DNA of 64,000 nucleotides from Catellatospora sp. KI3 (GTDB lineage: Bacteria > Actinomycetota > Actinomycetes > Mycobacteriales > Micromonosporaceae), in NCBI RefSeq assembly GCF_029948125.1, contig NZ_JASAMB010000011.1, positions 1 to 64,000 of the forward strand. Direction: 5' to 3'. The position numbers and the translations under genes were made by a program. The notes below the pieces were generated by a model. It did no database searches. It saw nothing but the letters and a program-made list of their open reading frames with translations, and was not told the DNA's origin. Positions 57,131 through 64,000 of the stretch are shown here, piece after piece. Numbering within the stretch: the first letter of the stretch is position 1; each line of letters opens with the position of its first letter.

Positions 57131-57787
57131 CTACGGCCGGGCCGGACCGGGTCGCGCCGCCGCGACCAGGGTCGCCACGATCGTGGCCTGGAGCGCCAGC
57201 TCGCCGAGGTTGCCGAGCCAGAAGTGGCGGAACCCGGCCCCGGCCGCGACGAACATGGCCACCGCGCCGAGCAGCAGCCATACCGTCCGGGCCTGGCGCC
57301 ACAGCAGCGCTCCGATCACGATCAACGCCAGCATCGTGACGATCGCGGGCACCGGCGGTCCGGCCGCGGCGGTGTTGGTGTAGCGCAGCGTGTCGGCGTA
57401 CGCGGCCGGTTCGAGGTCCAGCCGCACGATGTCGGTGGCGGCGCCCAGGGCGATCAGCACCAGCGCGAGGACCCCGGCGGCGGTGATCACGCCCCGCCGG
57501 GCGAGGACGGCCACCCCGAGCCGTGCCCCGATCAGCACCGCCCCGACGAGCAGTAGCGGGGTGAGCAGGGCGTGGACCCAGTAGCGTCCCGCATTCACGG
57601 CTTCCAGCGTCGGGCCGTAGCCGAGTGAGGAGCCGACGGCGACCGCGGTGTTGTCATAGGCCAGGCCGGTGCAGAGGACCGCGACGAGGACGGCCGCCGA
57701 ACCTGTGGTGGCGCGCAACCGCAGCGCGTACACCCCCAGCCCCAGCATGCAGATCGCGACAGCACCCAGCAGAGCAGAAATCATCAT
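57131..57787 (-). CDS. Integral membrane protein, unknown family
   Basis: A 218-residue protein with about seven hydrophobic segments. Polar positions cluster in GLAYDNTAVAVGSSLGYG and GRYWVHALLTPLLL, and in GAGFRHFWLGN. The conserved-looking His and Tyr inside membrane segments suggest a ligand- or cofactor-binding membrane protein. I do not recognise the family. The ATG at 57787 (or 57784) lies 38 bp downstream of palindromic element E. It follows the tetrapyrrole-type operon in the same direction and might be co-transcribed. Confidence 0.7.
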   Translation of the reverse strand: MMISALLGAVAICMLGLGVYALRLRATTGSAAVLVAVLCTGLAYDNTAVAVGSSLGYGPTLEAVNAGRYWVHALLTPLLLVGAVLIGARLGVAVLARRGVITAAGVLALVLIALGAATDIVRLDLEPAAYADTLRYTNTAAAGPPVPAIVTMLALIVIGALLWRQARTVWLLLGAVAMFVAAGAGFRHFWLGNLGELALQATIVATLVAAARPGPARP

Positions 57788-57825
57788 GCCACCTATCGGG
57801 GAGGGTGGCCGCGCCGTGCCCAGGG

Positions 57826-57887
57826 TGCAGTTTCGGGGAAAGTGCCGGAATCTTGGCGCTGATTCGTGCACTTTCCCCGAAACTGCT
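57826..57887. repeat. 62-bp palindromic element, copy E
   Basis: Nearly identical to copy A in arms and in the inner stem (GGAATCTTGGC...GATTC); the last base differs (TGCT). It lies between the maleate-isomerase-like gene and the membrane-protein gene, so it is inside the possible transcript. Confidence 0.93.
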
Positions 57888-57932
57888 GGAAAACGCCACC
57901 GGGGCGGAGGCGGGGCGGGTGGGAGGGGTGGG

Positions 57933-58676
57933 TCAGTGGTCGCGGAGCAGGGAGCCCGCGCCGTACACCTTGTCGTTGATGCCGTTGTCGCGCAGCGCCA
58001 TCCACCAGGTGGCGGCGTTGATGGCGATGACCGGCTTGCCCAGCCACCGCTCGGCCTCGTCGGCCAGCCGCACCATCGACAGGTTGGTGCCGCACTGGAC
58101 GATCGCGTCCACCTCGGGCCCGTCCACGGCGAGGATCGCCTCGCGCAGCCGCTCCTCGCTGACGTGGGCGATGGACACCGCGGTCGGGCACTTGAGCCCT
58201 TCGATCGCGGTGACCTCGAAGCCGATCTCGGAGAAGAACTTCACCACGTTCTCGTCGCCCACCGGCTGGTACGGCGTGACCACGCCGATGCGGCGCGCCC
58301 CGTACAGCTTCAGCGCGCGCTCGCACGCCTCGGCGCCGGTGGCCACCTCCAGTCCGGTGATCGACTTGATCTGCCGGACGAACTCCCGGTTGCCCTCGAC
58401 CCCGCCCCAGAACGTCTCCGCCGACATGCCCATGACCATGTAGTCCGGTTCGCAGGTCAGCACCCGCTCGCAGGCGGCGCCGATCTCGTCGCGGATCTGG
58501 ACCAGCAGGTTCTCGAACTGCGAGTCGTCGGAGAGGTCCTGGTTGCGGATGTGGATGCGGGAGAAGTGCGCGGTCACGCCGGGCACCGTCATCGAATAGA
58601 AGTCGGGCTCGACGATGGTGTTGGTCGACGGGGCGATGACGCCGAACTTGCGGCGCCAGCCCAGCGCGTCGGTCAT
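57933..58676 (-). CDS. Maleate cis-trans isomerase / Asp-Glu racemase family enzyme
   Basis: A 247-residue enzyme of the maleate isomerase/arylmalonate decarboxylase group. The typical opening FGVIAPSTNTIVEPDFY and the C-terminal IVQCGTNLSM with C195 are present. The N-terminal catalytic Cys of true maleate isomerases appears to be replaced (S85 in MGMSAET), so it may be a one-cysteine decarboxylase-like or isomerase variant. It is the last coupled gene of the operon (4-bp overlap). Oxidative cleavage of tetrapyrroles gives maleimide-type products, so processing of such products is conceivable; this is inference. Confidence 0.85.
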   Translation of the reverse strand: MTDALGWRRKFGVIAPSTNTIVEPDFYSMTVPGVTAHFSRIHIRNQDLSDDSQFENLLVQIRDEIGAACERVLTCEPDYMVMGMSAETFWGGVEGNREFVRQIKSITGLEVATGAEACERALKLYGARRIGVVTPYQPVGDENVVKFFSEIGFEVTAIEGLKCPTAVSIAHVSEERLREAILAVDGPEVDAIVQCGTNLSMVRLADEAERWLGKPVIAINAATWWMALRDNGINDKVYGAGSLLRDH

Positions 58677-59332
58677 GCGGGCACCTCCGCCAGGGTCGCG
58701 GTGCGCGCGGCGGCCCGCACCGTCAGCCAGGCGGCGATCAGGAACAGCGCCTGCGAGGCGGTGTTGATGCCCTGCTCCAGCCACTGGAACGTCAGCGTGT
58801 GGTGCTCCGGGTGCGAGCGCAGCGGCACCATCGCGGTGACGCCGACCAGCCCGATCACGAACAGCGCGACCGCGCCGAAGACCCGGCGCCGCCAGGCCAG
58901 TACCGCGCCGAGGATGCTGATCGTGGTGACGCCGACGGTGGCGGCGATGAAGGGCGGCTGAAGGCTGGCGGTGCCGACCGCGGCGCCCGCGACGGCGGCC
59001 GCGATCAGCGCGTACGGCCACCACGGCGCGGTCCGGCCGCGCAGGCTGGTGTGCAGCGACCACAGCACCAGCAGCGCCCCGGTCGCCATCAGCGGGAACA
59101 GCGACTGCTGCAGCCAGGGGTGGTCCTGGTCGGCGGTGGACAGGATCAGCTTCCAGGTCGACTTGGCGACCCCGCCCAGTCCGATCAGGACGGCGCCGAT
59201 CCGCCCGGCCGTGGCCACGCGGCGGTCGATGTCGCGGGCCGCCCCGCCGAGCAGCCAGAACCCGAACATGGCGAGCAGCGTGGGGACGTAGTCCTCCAGC
59301 GCCATGACCACCGGGTAACCGTGTTCGTTCAT
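58673..59332 (-). CDS. Integral membrane protein of the tetrapyrrole-type operon
   Basis: A 219-residue protein with six or seven membrane helices, starting after a short polar N-terminus (MNEHGYPVVMALEDYVPTL). Histidines in QDHPWLQQSLFP and in HPEHHTLTFQWLEQG may line a membrane site. No family recognised. It overlaps the reductase gene upstream and the isomerase-like gene downstream by 4 bp each, so it belongs functionally to the operon; transport or membrane anchoring are possible roles. Confidence 0.8.
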   Translation of the reverse strand: MNEHGYPVVMALEDYVPTLLAMFGFWLLGGAARDIDRRVATAGRIGAVLIGLGGVAKSTWKLILSTADQDHPWLQQSLFPLMATGALLVLWSLHTSLRGRTAPWWPYALIAAAVAGAAVGTASLQPPFIAATVGVTTISILGAVLAWRRRVFGAVALFVIGLVGVTAMVPLRSHPEHHTLTFQWLEQGINTASQALFLIAAWLTVRAAARTATLAEVPA

Positions 59333-60102
59333 GCTTCTTCTCCGAAGACGTCGCGCTTGCGGAACGCGGTCAGGAACCTGAAGAACGCCTTGCGCTGGGT
59401 CAGCCACGCGACCCGCGCGCCGTTGGGTGCGCCGGCCAGCACCTTCTCGGCCAACCACGGCGTGACCGTCTCTACCCGGTCGGCCAGGATGTTGAAGATC
59501 TTCTTTGCCTGGGCCAGTTCCTCGGGGGTGTAATCGTGGGTGAGCAGGTCGGTGACGACCATGCCCGGCGACAGGTGGTGCACGGTCACCCCGGTGCCCT
59601 CGACCTCTTTGGCGAGGCTGTCGGTGGTGTACGTGACCGCCCGCTTGGTCGCGCCGTACACGGTGAGGCCCGGTCGGCGCATGCCGTTGGAGCCGAACCC
59701 CTCCATGTTCCACACCGCTCCCGCACCCTGGGCGGCCATGGCGCCGAGCACGACGGCGTTGGCGTGCAGCAGGCCGCGCAGGTTGAGGTCCACGGTGGCG
59801 TCCAGCTCGGCCGCGGGCAGTTCCCAAAGCCGCTTGCGGGCCGGGGACATGCCCGCGTTGTTGATCCAGATGTCGACCCGGCCGTGCCGCTCGGCGGCCG
59901 CGTCCCACAGCCGCTGGACCGCCGCGCGGTCGGTGACGTCGGCGACCACTCCGTACGCCTGCGGCACCTGCTCCTGGGCCCGTCTGACCGAGTCGACCGA
60001 GCGGCCGCAGAAGACCACCTGGGCGCCCCGCGCCGACAGCTCGCGGACCAGGCCGAGGCCGATGCCCCGGGTGCCGCCCGTGACGACGACGACCTTGCTC
60101 AC
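59329..60102 (-). CDS. NYC1/NOL-like short-chain dehydrogenase
   Basis: SDR of 257 residues. The cofactor motif is TGGTRGIG (8-15), with INNAG at 80-84 and the catalytic YGATK (Y149, K153). Stretches WNMEGFGSNG, HHLSPGMVVTDLL and KKIFNILADRVE follow the pattern of plant chlorophyll b reductases NYC1/NOL (NMDGAGSGG, SPGMVLTELL, MFNI). Those enzymes reduce the 7-formyl group of chlorophyll b. The order of motifs and the operon context support this relationship; the true substrate is unknown. The GTG at 60102 follows GGGAGG. Confidence 0.82.
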   Translation of the reverse strand: MSKVVVVTGGTRGIGLGLVRELSARGAQVVFCGRSVDSVRRAQEQVPQAYGVVADVTDRAAVQRLWDAAAERHGRVDIWINNAGMSPARKRLWELPAAELDATVDLNLRGLLHANAVVLGAMAAQGAGAVWNMEGFGSNGMRRPGLTVYGATKRAVTYTTDSLAKEVEGTGVTVHHLSPGMVVTDLLTHDYTPEELAQAKKIFNILADRVETVTPWLAEKVLAGAPNGARVAWLTQRKAFFRFLTAFRKRDVFGEEA

Positions 60103-61043
60103 GAGGCCTCCCAGTGCAGCACCCCGTGCAGGACCGCGTCCAGGACGTTGCCCTGGAACACCTCGTACACGACGGCCAGGCGCCCGTCGGCGGACATGCC
60201 CGGCTCGGCGTCGATGGCGAACTCGCGGAACTTCAGCTTGGTCACGTCGGTGAAGTGCAGCGAGCCGAACAGCGCCCGGCCGAAGCCGATGGCGTTGCCC
60301 CAGGCCTGCGGGCCCTCGTAGAAGTGGCGGTTGCCGTCGCGGCGGGCGCTGAAGGCCGCGGTCCGGGACAGGGCCCCGGACCAGGTGACGGTGCGGGTGG
60401 TGTGCAGCAGGTCGACGGGGTCGAGCGCGATGCGCACGTCCACGGTGCCGCGCGGCTTCTGGTCGGCGCCGAACAGCTCGCAGCTGCCCACGTACGCCCC
60501 GGCCTGCTTGGTCGGGGTGATGTACGGGACGGCACCGCGCCGGCTCTCCCCGGCCAGGAAATCCTCGACCCGCTGCGTTGACTCGGGCGAGTCGTCCAGG
60601 GTGCGGGTGTAGACGCCGTTGAAGCAGCCCACCACCGACCAGCCCTGGTACAGCACCGACGAGTAGACCTGCGTCTCGCCGTCGGGCAGCACCTGGTTCC
60701 AGGTGTTCAGGTCGACCTGCCAGCCGGGGCCGTAGTAGTGCGAGTCCACGAACCCGCCGTAGGGCTGGCCGGTGCCGTAGAAGTCCGGCCCGGTGTAGAC
60801 CCGGTTGTCGTCGGCGTCGACCACCCCGAACGCGAACGGCGCCCCCAGCCGGAACTGCCCGGCCAGGGGTCCGCCGCCGATCAGGCCGCCGTTCATGTAG
60901 TACGTGGTGACGCCGTTCTCGAACACCGACGACCGGTGGATCTCCTCGAACCCGCACCAGGTCCCGGTGGCGTCGAACAGCGACGGCCGCCCGTGCCACT
61001 GCCCGGCGATGCGCTGCTGCCAGACGCTGGGCTGCTCAGCCAT
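60099..61043 (-). CDS. Hypothetical protein, possibly two lipocalin-like domains
   Basis: A 314-residue soluble protein with no signal peptide. It appears to contain two related beta-rich halves: the first starts GQWHGRPSLFDATGTW, the second near residue 186 at GAYVGSCELFGADQKPRG. A GxW motif near the start and alternating strands suggest a lipocalin/calycin fold such as bilin-binding or lyase proteins use. This fold assignment is tentative. Overlaps with both neighbouring genes (8 and 4 bp) mean it is made together with the bilin-reductase-like and NYC1-like proteins; a pigment carrier is a reasonable guess. Confidence 0.7.
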   Translation of the reverse strand: MAEQPSVWQQRIAGQWHGRPSLFDATGTWCGFEEIHRSSVFENGVTTYYMNGGLIGGGPLAGQFRLGAPFAFGVVDADDNRVYTGPDFYGTGQPYGGFVDSHYYGPGWQVDLNTWNQVLPDGETQVYSSVLYQGWSVVGCFNGVYTRTLDDSPESTQRVEDFLAGESRRGAVPYITPTKQAGAYVGSCELFGADQKPRGTVDVRIALDPVDLLHTTRTVTWSGALSRTAAFSARRDGNRHFYEGPQAWGNAIGFGRALFGSLHFTDVTKLKFREFAIDAEPGMSADGRLAVVYEVFQGNVLDAVLHGVLHWEAS

Positions 61044-61758
61044 TGGCCACCAGCTCGGCCCGGATCGCGTCGGTGGTCTCGTCGCCGAGCAGTCGCGACA
61101 CCTGCGCCCAGACCGGGTCGACGTCGCGGCTGAAGATGTTGCCGCGCACCGCCGCGTCCCGGGCCGCCAGGTCCACTCCGGCCACGCTCGCGGCCGCCTC
61201 GGCGGGCAGGCCGGTCTCGACCAGCCCCGACCAGTGGTCGGCGTAGGCGTCGACGTACCCGTTGATGCTGGCGAAGGCGTCCTCGGTGGCCCGGTTGACC
61301 AGCATCCACGGCGACATGATGGCCCGCTGGCGCGGCCCGATCGCGGCCGGGGACAGGCCCTCGGTCGCCGAGGCGGCGTCGAAGGTCTCGGTCAGCGGGC
61401 GGAAGGCCGCGTCCAGGTAGGGCAGGTGCGCGGCGAGGTCGGCGCGCGGGATCAGGTCGAGGTGGAAGGCGTGGTACGAGCCGCCGTACACCGAGTCGAG
61501 GGTGAAGTGCGGGACGGCCGAGTCCTCCGGTGTGAACGCGAAGATCATGTGGCTGTCCAGGTGGATCATCGGCACGACCAGGCCGACGTAGACCAGCTTG
61601 GCGACCGACGTACCCCGGAAGATCCGCACGCTGCCCACCGGCGCGGGCGACATCGGGCTGCGCAGCTCGGCCAGCGGCGTCTCGACCGGCTTGAGGTCGG
61701 GGTGGCGGGCCAGGATGCGCTGCAGGGTGGCCTCGCACAGGTCGGCGGGCAGGCTCAC
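61036..61758 (-). CDS. RCCR/ferredoxin-dependent bilin reductase-like protein
   Basis: A 240-residue protein whose core follows the ferredoxin-dependent bilin reductase pattern. HMIFAFTPEDSAVPHFTLD places H70 and D88 like the catalytic His88 and Asp105 of PcyA (HCVMF...PMFGCD). YHAFHLDLIPRADLAAHLPYLD resembles the red chlorophyll catabolite reductase segment ILDLPPRKDLVLYPDYL. The C-terminus fits the helical end of the family. Such enzymes reduce linear tetrapyrroles with ferredoxin electrons. The GTG start overlaps the Rieske gene stop by 4 bp (GTGA), placing it directly after the ring-opening type oxygenase. Confidence 0.68.
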   Translation of the reverse strand: MSLPADLCEATLQRILARHPDLKPVETPLAELRSPMSPAPVGSVRIFRGTSVAKLVYVGLVVPMIHLDSHMIFAFTPEDSAVPHFTLDSVYGGSYHAFHLDLIPRADLAAHLPYLDAAFRPLTETFDAASATEGLSPAAIGPRQRAIMSPWMLVNRATEDAFASINGYVDAYADHWSGLVETGLPAEAAASVAGVDLAARDAAVRGNIFSRDVDPVWAQVSRLLGDETTDAIRAELVANG

Positions 61759-62957
61759 GACGGCTCCTCGGGGGTTCGGGCGTCCGCCTCGGCGGCGTCC
61801 CAGGCGGCCTGGACGGTGGGGTGCTCGCCGCGCGCCTTGTGCACCCAGGCACGGGCCAGTTCGGGGTTCTCGCGGCGGGCGGGGGAGGCGATGACGGTCG
61901 CGGTACGCCGGGGCACGTCACCGGTGATGGTGTCCTCGTCGGACAGCAGCCAGCCCTTCTCGGCCAGCTCCTGGCGGCGGCGCCGGTAGTGCACCGCGAT
62001 CAGGTCGCTCTTGATGTGCAGCTCCGCGCCCAGGTCGAAGGGCAGCAGCTCGGGCCGCACCTTGTTCACGACCTCGGCGTCCTCGTAGAAGATCTTCAAG
62101 GTGCGCTGCACGGCGTTCTTGTCGGCCCACTTGCCGGTGAAGAAGGTGCGCAGCGCCACCCACTTGACCAGGGTGGTCGTCTCGTCGATCGGGATGTTCG
62201 TGTCGTAGATGATCAGCTCGCCGATCGGCAGCCGCACGTGCAGCTTGATCATGTTCGGCAGCATCCAGCCCGCCGAGGTGCGCACCGGCGGCCGGTTGTT
62301 CAGGTCGCCCTTGTTCCGGTTGAGCATCGACCAGATGCCCTTGGGGCGCGGCGGGAACAGGTCGACGGTGGCGAACGCCGACCACTCGTCCGGCACCTCC
62401 AGCTCGTACTCCTGCACCTCCGGGCGCTCCGGGTTGCCGAACGCGCCCGCGTGCACGAACGGGGCGTGCGCGATGTCGCAGCCGTTCTCCAGGATCCGCT
62501 CGTAGTTGGAGTGCCACAGGAACTCGCCGGTCACCGCCCGGAAGCGGCCGCCGTTCTCCTTGAGGTCGTCGAACTCCGGCCACACCGGCAGCGGCGGGCG
62601 CTCGGCCTCGGGCAGGTCGCCGAGGAACACCCACACGAAGCCGTACTTCTCCTGCACCGGGTACGAGTCGACGCGCGCCTTCTTCGGGATGGCGCGCCCC
62701 GGCAGGTTCGCCGGGATCTTGGTGCACTGCCCGTCCGCGTCGTACTCCCAGCCGTGGTACGGGCAGACGATGCAGCCGTCCTTGGTCCAGCCGCCCGACA
62801 GCGCCGCACCCCGGTGCACGCACAGGTCCGACAGCGCCACCGGGCGGCCCTTCGGGGTGCGGTACAGCGCCAGGTGCTGGCCCAGCACGGTCACCCGCAT
62901 CGGCTTGGTGGTGACCCGGTCGGCGAACTCGACCGCGTACCAGAAGTTCTTCAGCAT
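61755..62957 (-). CDS. Pheophorbide a oxygenase-like Rieske oxygenase
   Basis: Rieske non-haem iron oxygenase of 400 residues. The [2Fe-2S] ligands are C46-H48 (CVHRG) and C65-H68 (CPYHGW). The mononuclear iron site is in NGCDIAHAPFVH (D161, H164, H169). The C-terminal region fits the pheophorbide a oxygenase group (PaO/TIC55/CAO relatives). Unlike the plant proteins it lacks the C-terminal membrane helices and their CxxC motif, so it should be soluble. PaO opens the chlorin ring; here the substrate is inferred from the adjacent bilin-reductase-like gene. GGAGG precedes the ATG at 62957. Confidence 0.82.
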   Translation of the reverse strand: MLKNFWYAVEFADRVTTKPMRVTVLGQHLALYRTPKGRPVALSDLCVHRGAALSGGWTKDGCIVCPYHGWEYDADGQCTKIPANLPGRAIPKKARVDSYPVQEKYGFVWVFLGDLPEAERPPLPVWPEFDDLKENGGRFRAVTGEFLWHSNYERILENGCDIAHAPFVHAGAFGNPERPEVQEYELEVPDEWSAFATVDLFPPRPKGIWSMLNRNKGDLNNRPPVRTSAGWMLPNMIKLHVRLPIGELIIYDTNIPIDETTTLVKWVALRTFFTGKWADKNAVQRTLKIFYEDAEVVNKVRPELLPFDLGAELHIKSDLIAVHYRRRRQELAEKGWLLSDEDTITGDVPRRTATVIASPARRENPELARAWVHKARGEHPTVQAAWDAAEADARTPEEPS

Positions 62958-62959
62958 CT

Positions 62960-63922
62960 CTACCTCCGCTGGATCGATGCGACGCCGTGGTGGGCGGTGA
63001 GCTTGTCCCACTCGGTGAACGACGCCGGGTCACCGCTCAGGTGCATCCGGCAGAAGACGGCCAGCAGGTCGGCGAGCAGCGCCCGGTGCGCGGCCGGGTC
63101 GCCGTCGGGGGCCTGGTCCAGGAACGCCCGCGCGGCGGTGTGGTCGACCGGGTCCACGATCGCGAAGTGGTTGGCCCCGGCCAGGCGGATCAGCGCGTTG
63201 GCGCCGTCGCGGTCGGGCAGCGCCTCGTCGAACGTGCGCGTGATCGGGTCGCGCCGGGCGGCCGCGTCCTCGCCGTACCGGTCGGCGGAGCCGTTGATGA
63301 CCCCGTCGTTGGTGCCGCCGACCAGCAGCACCGGGCAGTCCGCCTGCGCGGGCAGCACCGTACCGGCCGGCCAGCCGAGCATCGTGGCGACCATGTTGTG
63401 CGCACCGTACGTCGCGACCGCCTTGACCTCCGGCACGAAGCTCGCCGACTGCAGCGCGACCGTGCCGCCCGCCGAGTGGCCGATCAGGGCCACCCGGTCC
63501 AGGTCCAGCAGCCCGGCCACCGGGCCGGTCATCGACGCCAGCGCGTCGAGCACCGGCCGCAGCGACGGGCAGGTCGGCCGCTTGCCGTAGCCGTCGGGCC
63601 GGGCCGCGTCCAGGTCCACGCCCGGTGTGATGCCGTGCAGGCCCCCGAACAGGGTGCCGACCCAGTCGTAGGTGACCGCGACGATGCCGCGCTCGGCCAG
63701 CCGGGTGGCCAGCCAGCGGTACGCCTCCTGCCCGACGTTCACGCCGGACACGATCACCGCCACCGGGAACGGCGCCCCGGCCGGGTCGGCGGCCATCACG
63801 CCCGACAGCCGCTCCCGGTCGCTGCCGTCCGGCGCGGCCGGGTAGTAGACGCGCAGGTGGGCCGTGTCGAACGGGGCCTCGTGGCCGGGGATCGTCGCGG
63901 CCCACCACACCGAGCGGATCAT
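62960..63922 (-). CDS. Chlorophyllase-like alpha/beta hydrolase
   Basis: A 320-residue cytoplasmic alpha/beta hydrolase of the chlorophyllase/dienelactone hydrolase type. PFPVAVIVSGVNVGQEAYRWLATRLAERGI starts the fold at about residue 55 (part quoted). The nucleophile elbow is LIGHSAGG, compared with GHSRGG in plant chlorophyllase. The acid is in LLVGGTNDGV and the histidine in GANHFAIVDP. Chlorophyllase removes phytol from chlorophyll. It ends 2 bp before the Rieske gene start and its ATG overlaps the stop of an upstream gene by 4 bp. Confidence 0.75.
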   Translation of the reverse strand: MIRSVWWAATIPGHEAPFDTAHLRVYYPAAPDGSDRERLSGVMAADPAGAPFPVAVIVSGVNVGQEAYRWLATRLAERGIVAVTYDWVGTLFGGLHGITPGVDLDAARPDGYGKRPTCPSLRPVLDALASMTGPVAGLLDLDRVALIGHSAGGTVALQSASFVPEVKAVATYGAHNMVATMLGWPAGTVLPAQADCPVLLVGGTNDGVINGSADRYGEDAAARRDPITRTFDEALPDRDGANALIRLAGANHFAIVDPVDHTAARAFLDQAPDGDPAAHRALLADLLAVFCRMHLSGDPASFTEWDKLTAHHGVASIQRR

Positions 63923-64000
63923 CGCGGCCGCTCCAGTTCCCGGTCCCCGCCCCACAGGCCGCGCACCAGGCGGTCGGTGGTCTCCTGGCCGAAGAAGCGC
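63919..64000 (-). CDS. 3' end of a further operon gene (partial)
   Basis: The last 26 codons of a minus-strand gene that continues beyond the window. The C-terminal peptide ends GLWGGDRELERPR and the TGA overlaps the ATG of the chlorophyllase-like gene (ATGA). The family cannot be told from this fragment. It shows that the operon extends to the right. Confidence 0.65.
   Translation of the reverse strand, partial: RFFGQETTDRLVRGLWGGDRELERPR

Overview
The window is GC-rich actinobacterial DNA. Gene content and style (secreted CAZymes, many TetR/MerR/PadR regulators, GTG/TTG starts, 4-bp start/stop overlaps, perfect GC-rich hairpin terminators) fit a soil actinomycete, most likely Micromonosporaceae; that assignment is an inference from style, not from a marker gene. 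No rRNA, tRNA, CRISPR array, transposase or phage gene was seen.

Layout. 0.1-6 kb: a LuxR-type two-component pair (minus), a chitin-type AA10 monooxygenase, a DUF305 lipoprotein, a secreted SGNH esterase and a stand-alone LigD-type polymerase. 6.4-11.4 kb: a two-gene ABC exporter, a DUF1232 protein and an MMPL exporter facing a TetR gene across six operator-like palindromes spaced exactly 23 bp apart. 12-17.8 kb: a GH16-ricin glucanase, a PhzF-like enzyme, a GDPD remnant, a MerR regulator and a haloperoxidase-type hydrolase.

18.0-27.4 kb: one co-directional, tightly packed surface/transport locus: a WxL-domain protein, a DUF916 partner, two secreted proteins with neocarzinostatin-like features (one with an LAxTG sortase signal), a Liv-type binding lipoprotein, LivF and a LivH-LivM-LivG fusion.

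27.4-31.8 kb: small regulatory and housekeeping genes, including a GNAT gene preceded by a 16-codon leader ORF. 31.8-46.3 kb: a lipid or cyclic-ketone catabolic region (AMACR, acyl-CoA ligase, secreted hydrolase, acetoacetate-decarboxylase-like protein, Baeyer-Villiger monooxygenase, ChoD-like GMC oxidase, hydrolase, acyl-CoA dehydrogenase, thiolase, FadB-like protein). Four copies of one 18-bp operator-like motif lie at its promoters next to a TetR gene. The monooxygenase has acquired a repetitive tail from an 18-unit hexanucleotide microsatellite.

46-57 kb: TetR/cupin and PadR pairs, RecQ, a metallophosphoesterase-phosphopantetheinyl transferase pair, an APC permease, a DUF2855 protein and a secreted lipase.

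57.9-64.0 kb holds the most striking locus: a translationally coupled minus-strand operon whose products resemble, step for step, the plant chlorophyll breakdown pathway: chlorophyllase-like hydrolase, pheophorbide a oxygenase-like Rieske protein, RCCR/bilin-reductase-like protein and NYC1/NOL-like reductase, with a possible lipocalin, a membrane protein and a maleate-isomerase-like enzyme. It runs off the right edge.

Through the window are scattered five copies of a ~62-bp palindromic element, one of them at the break of a truncated gene and one supplying the 3' end of a TetR gene.
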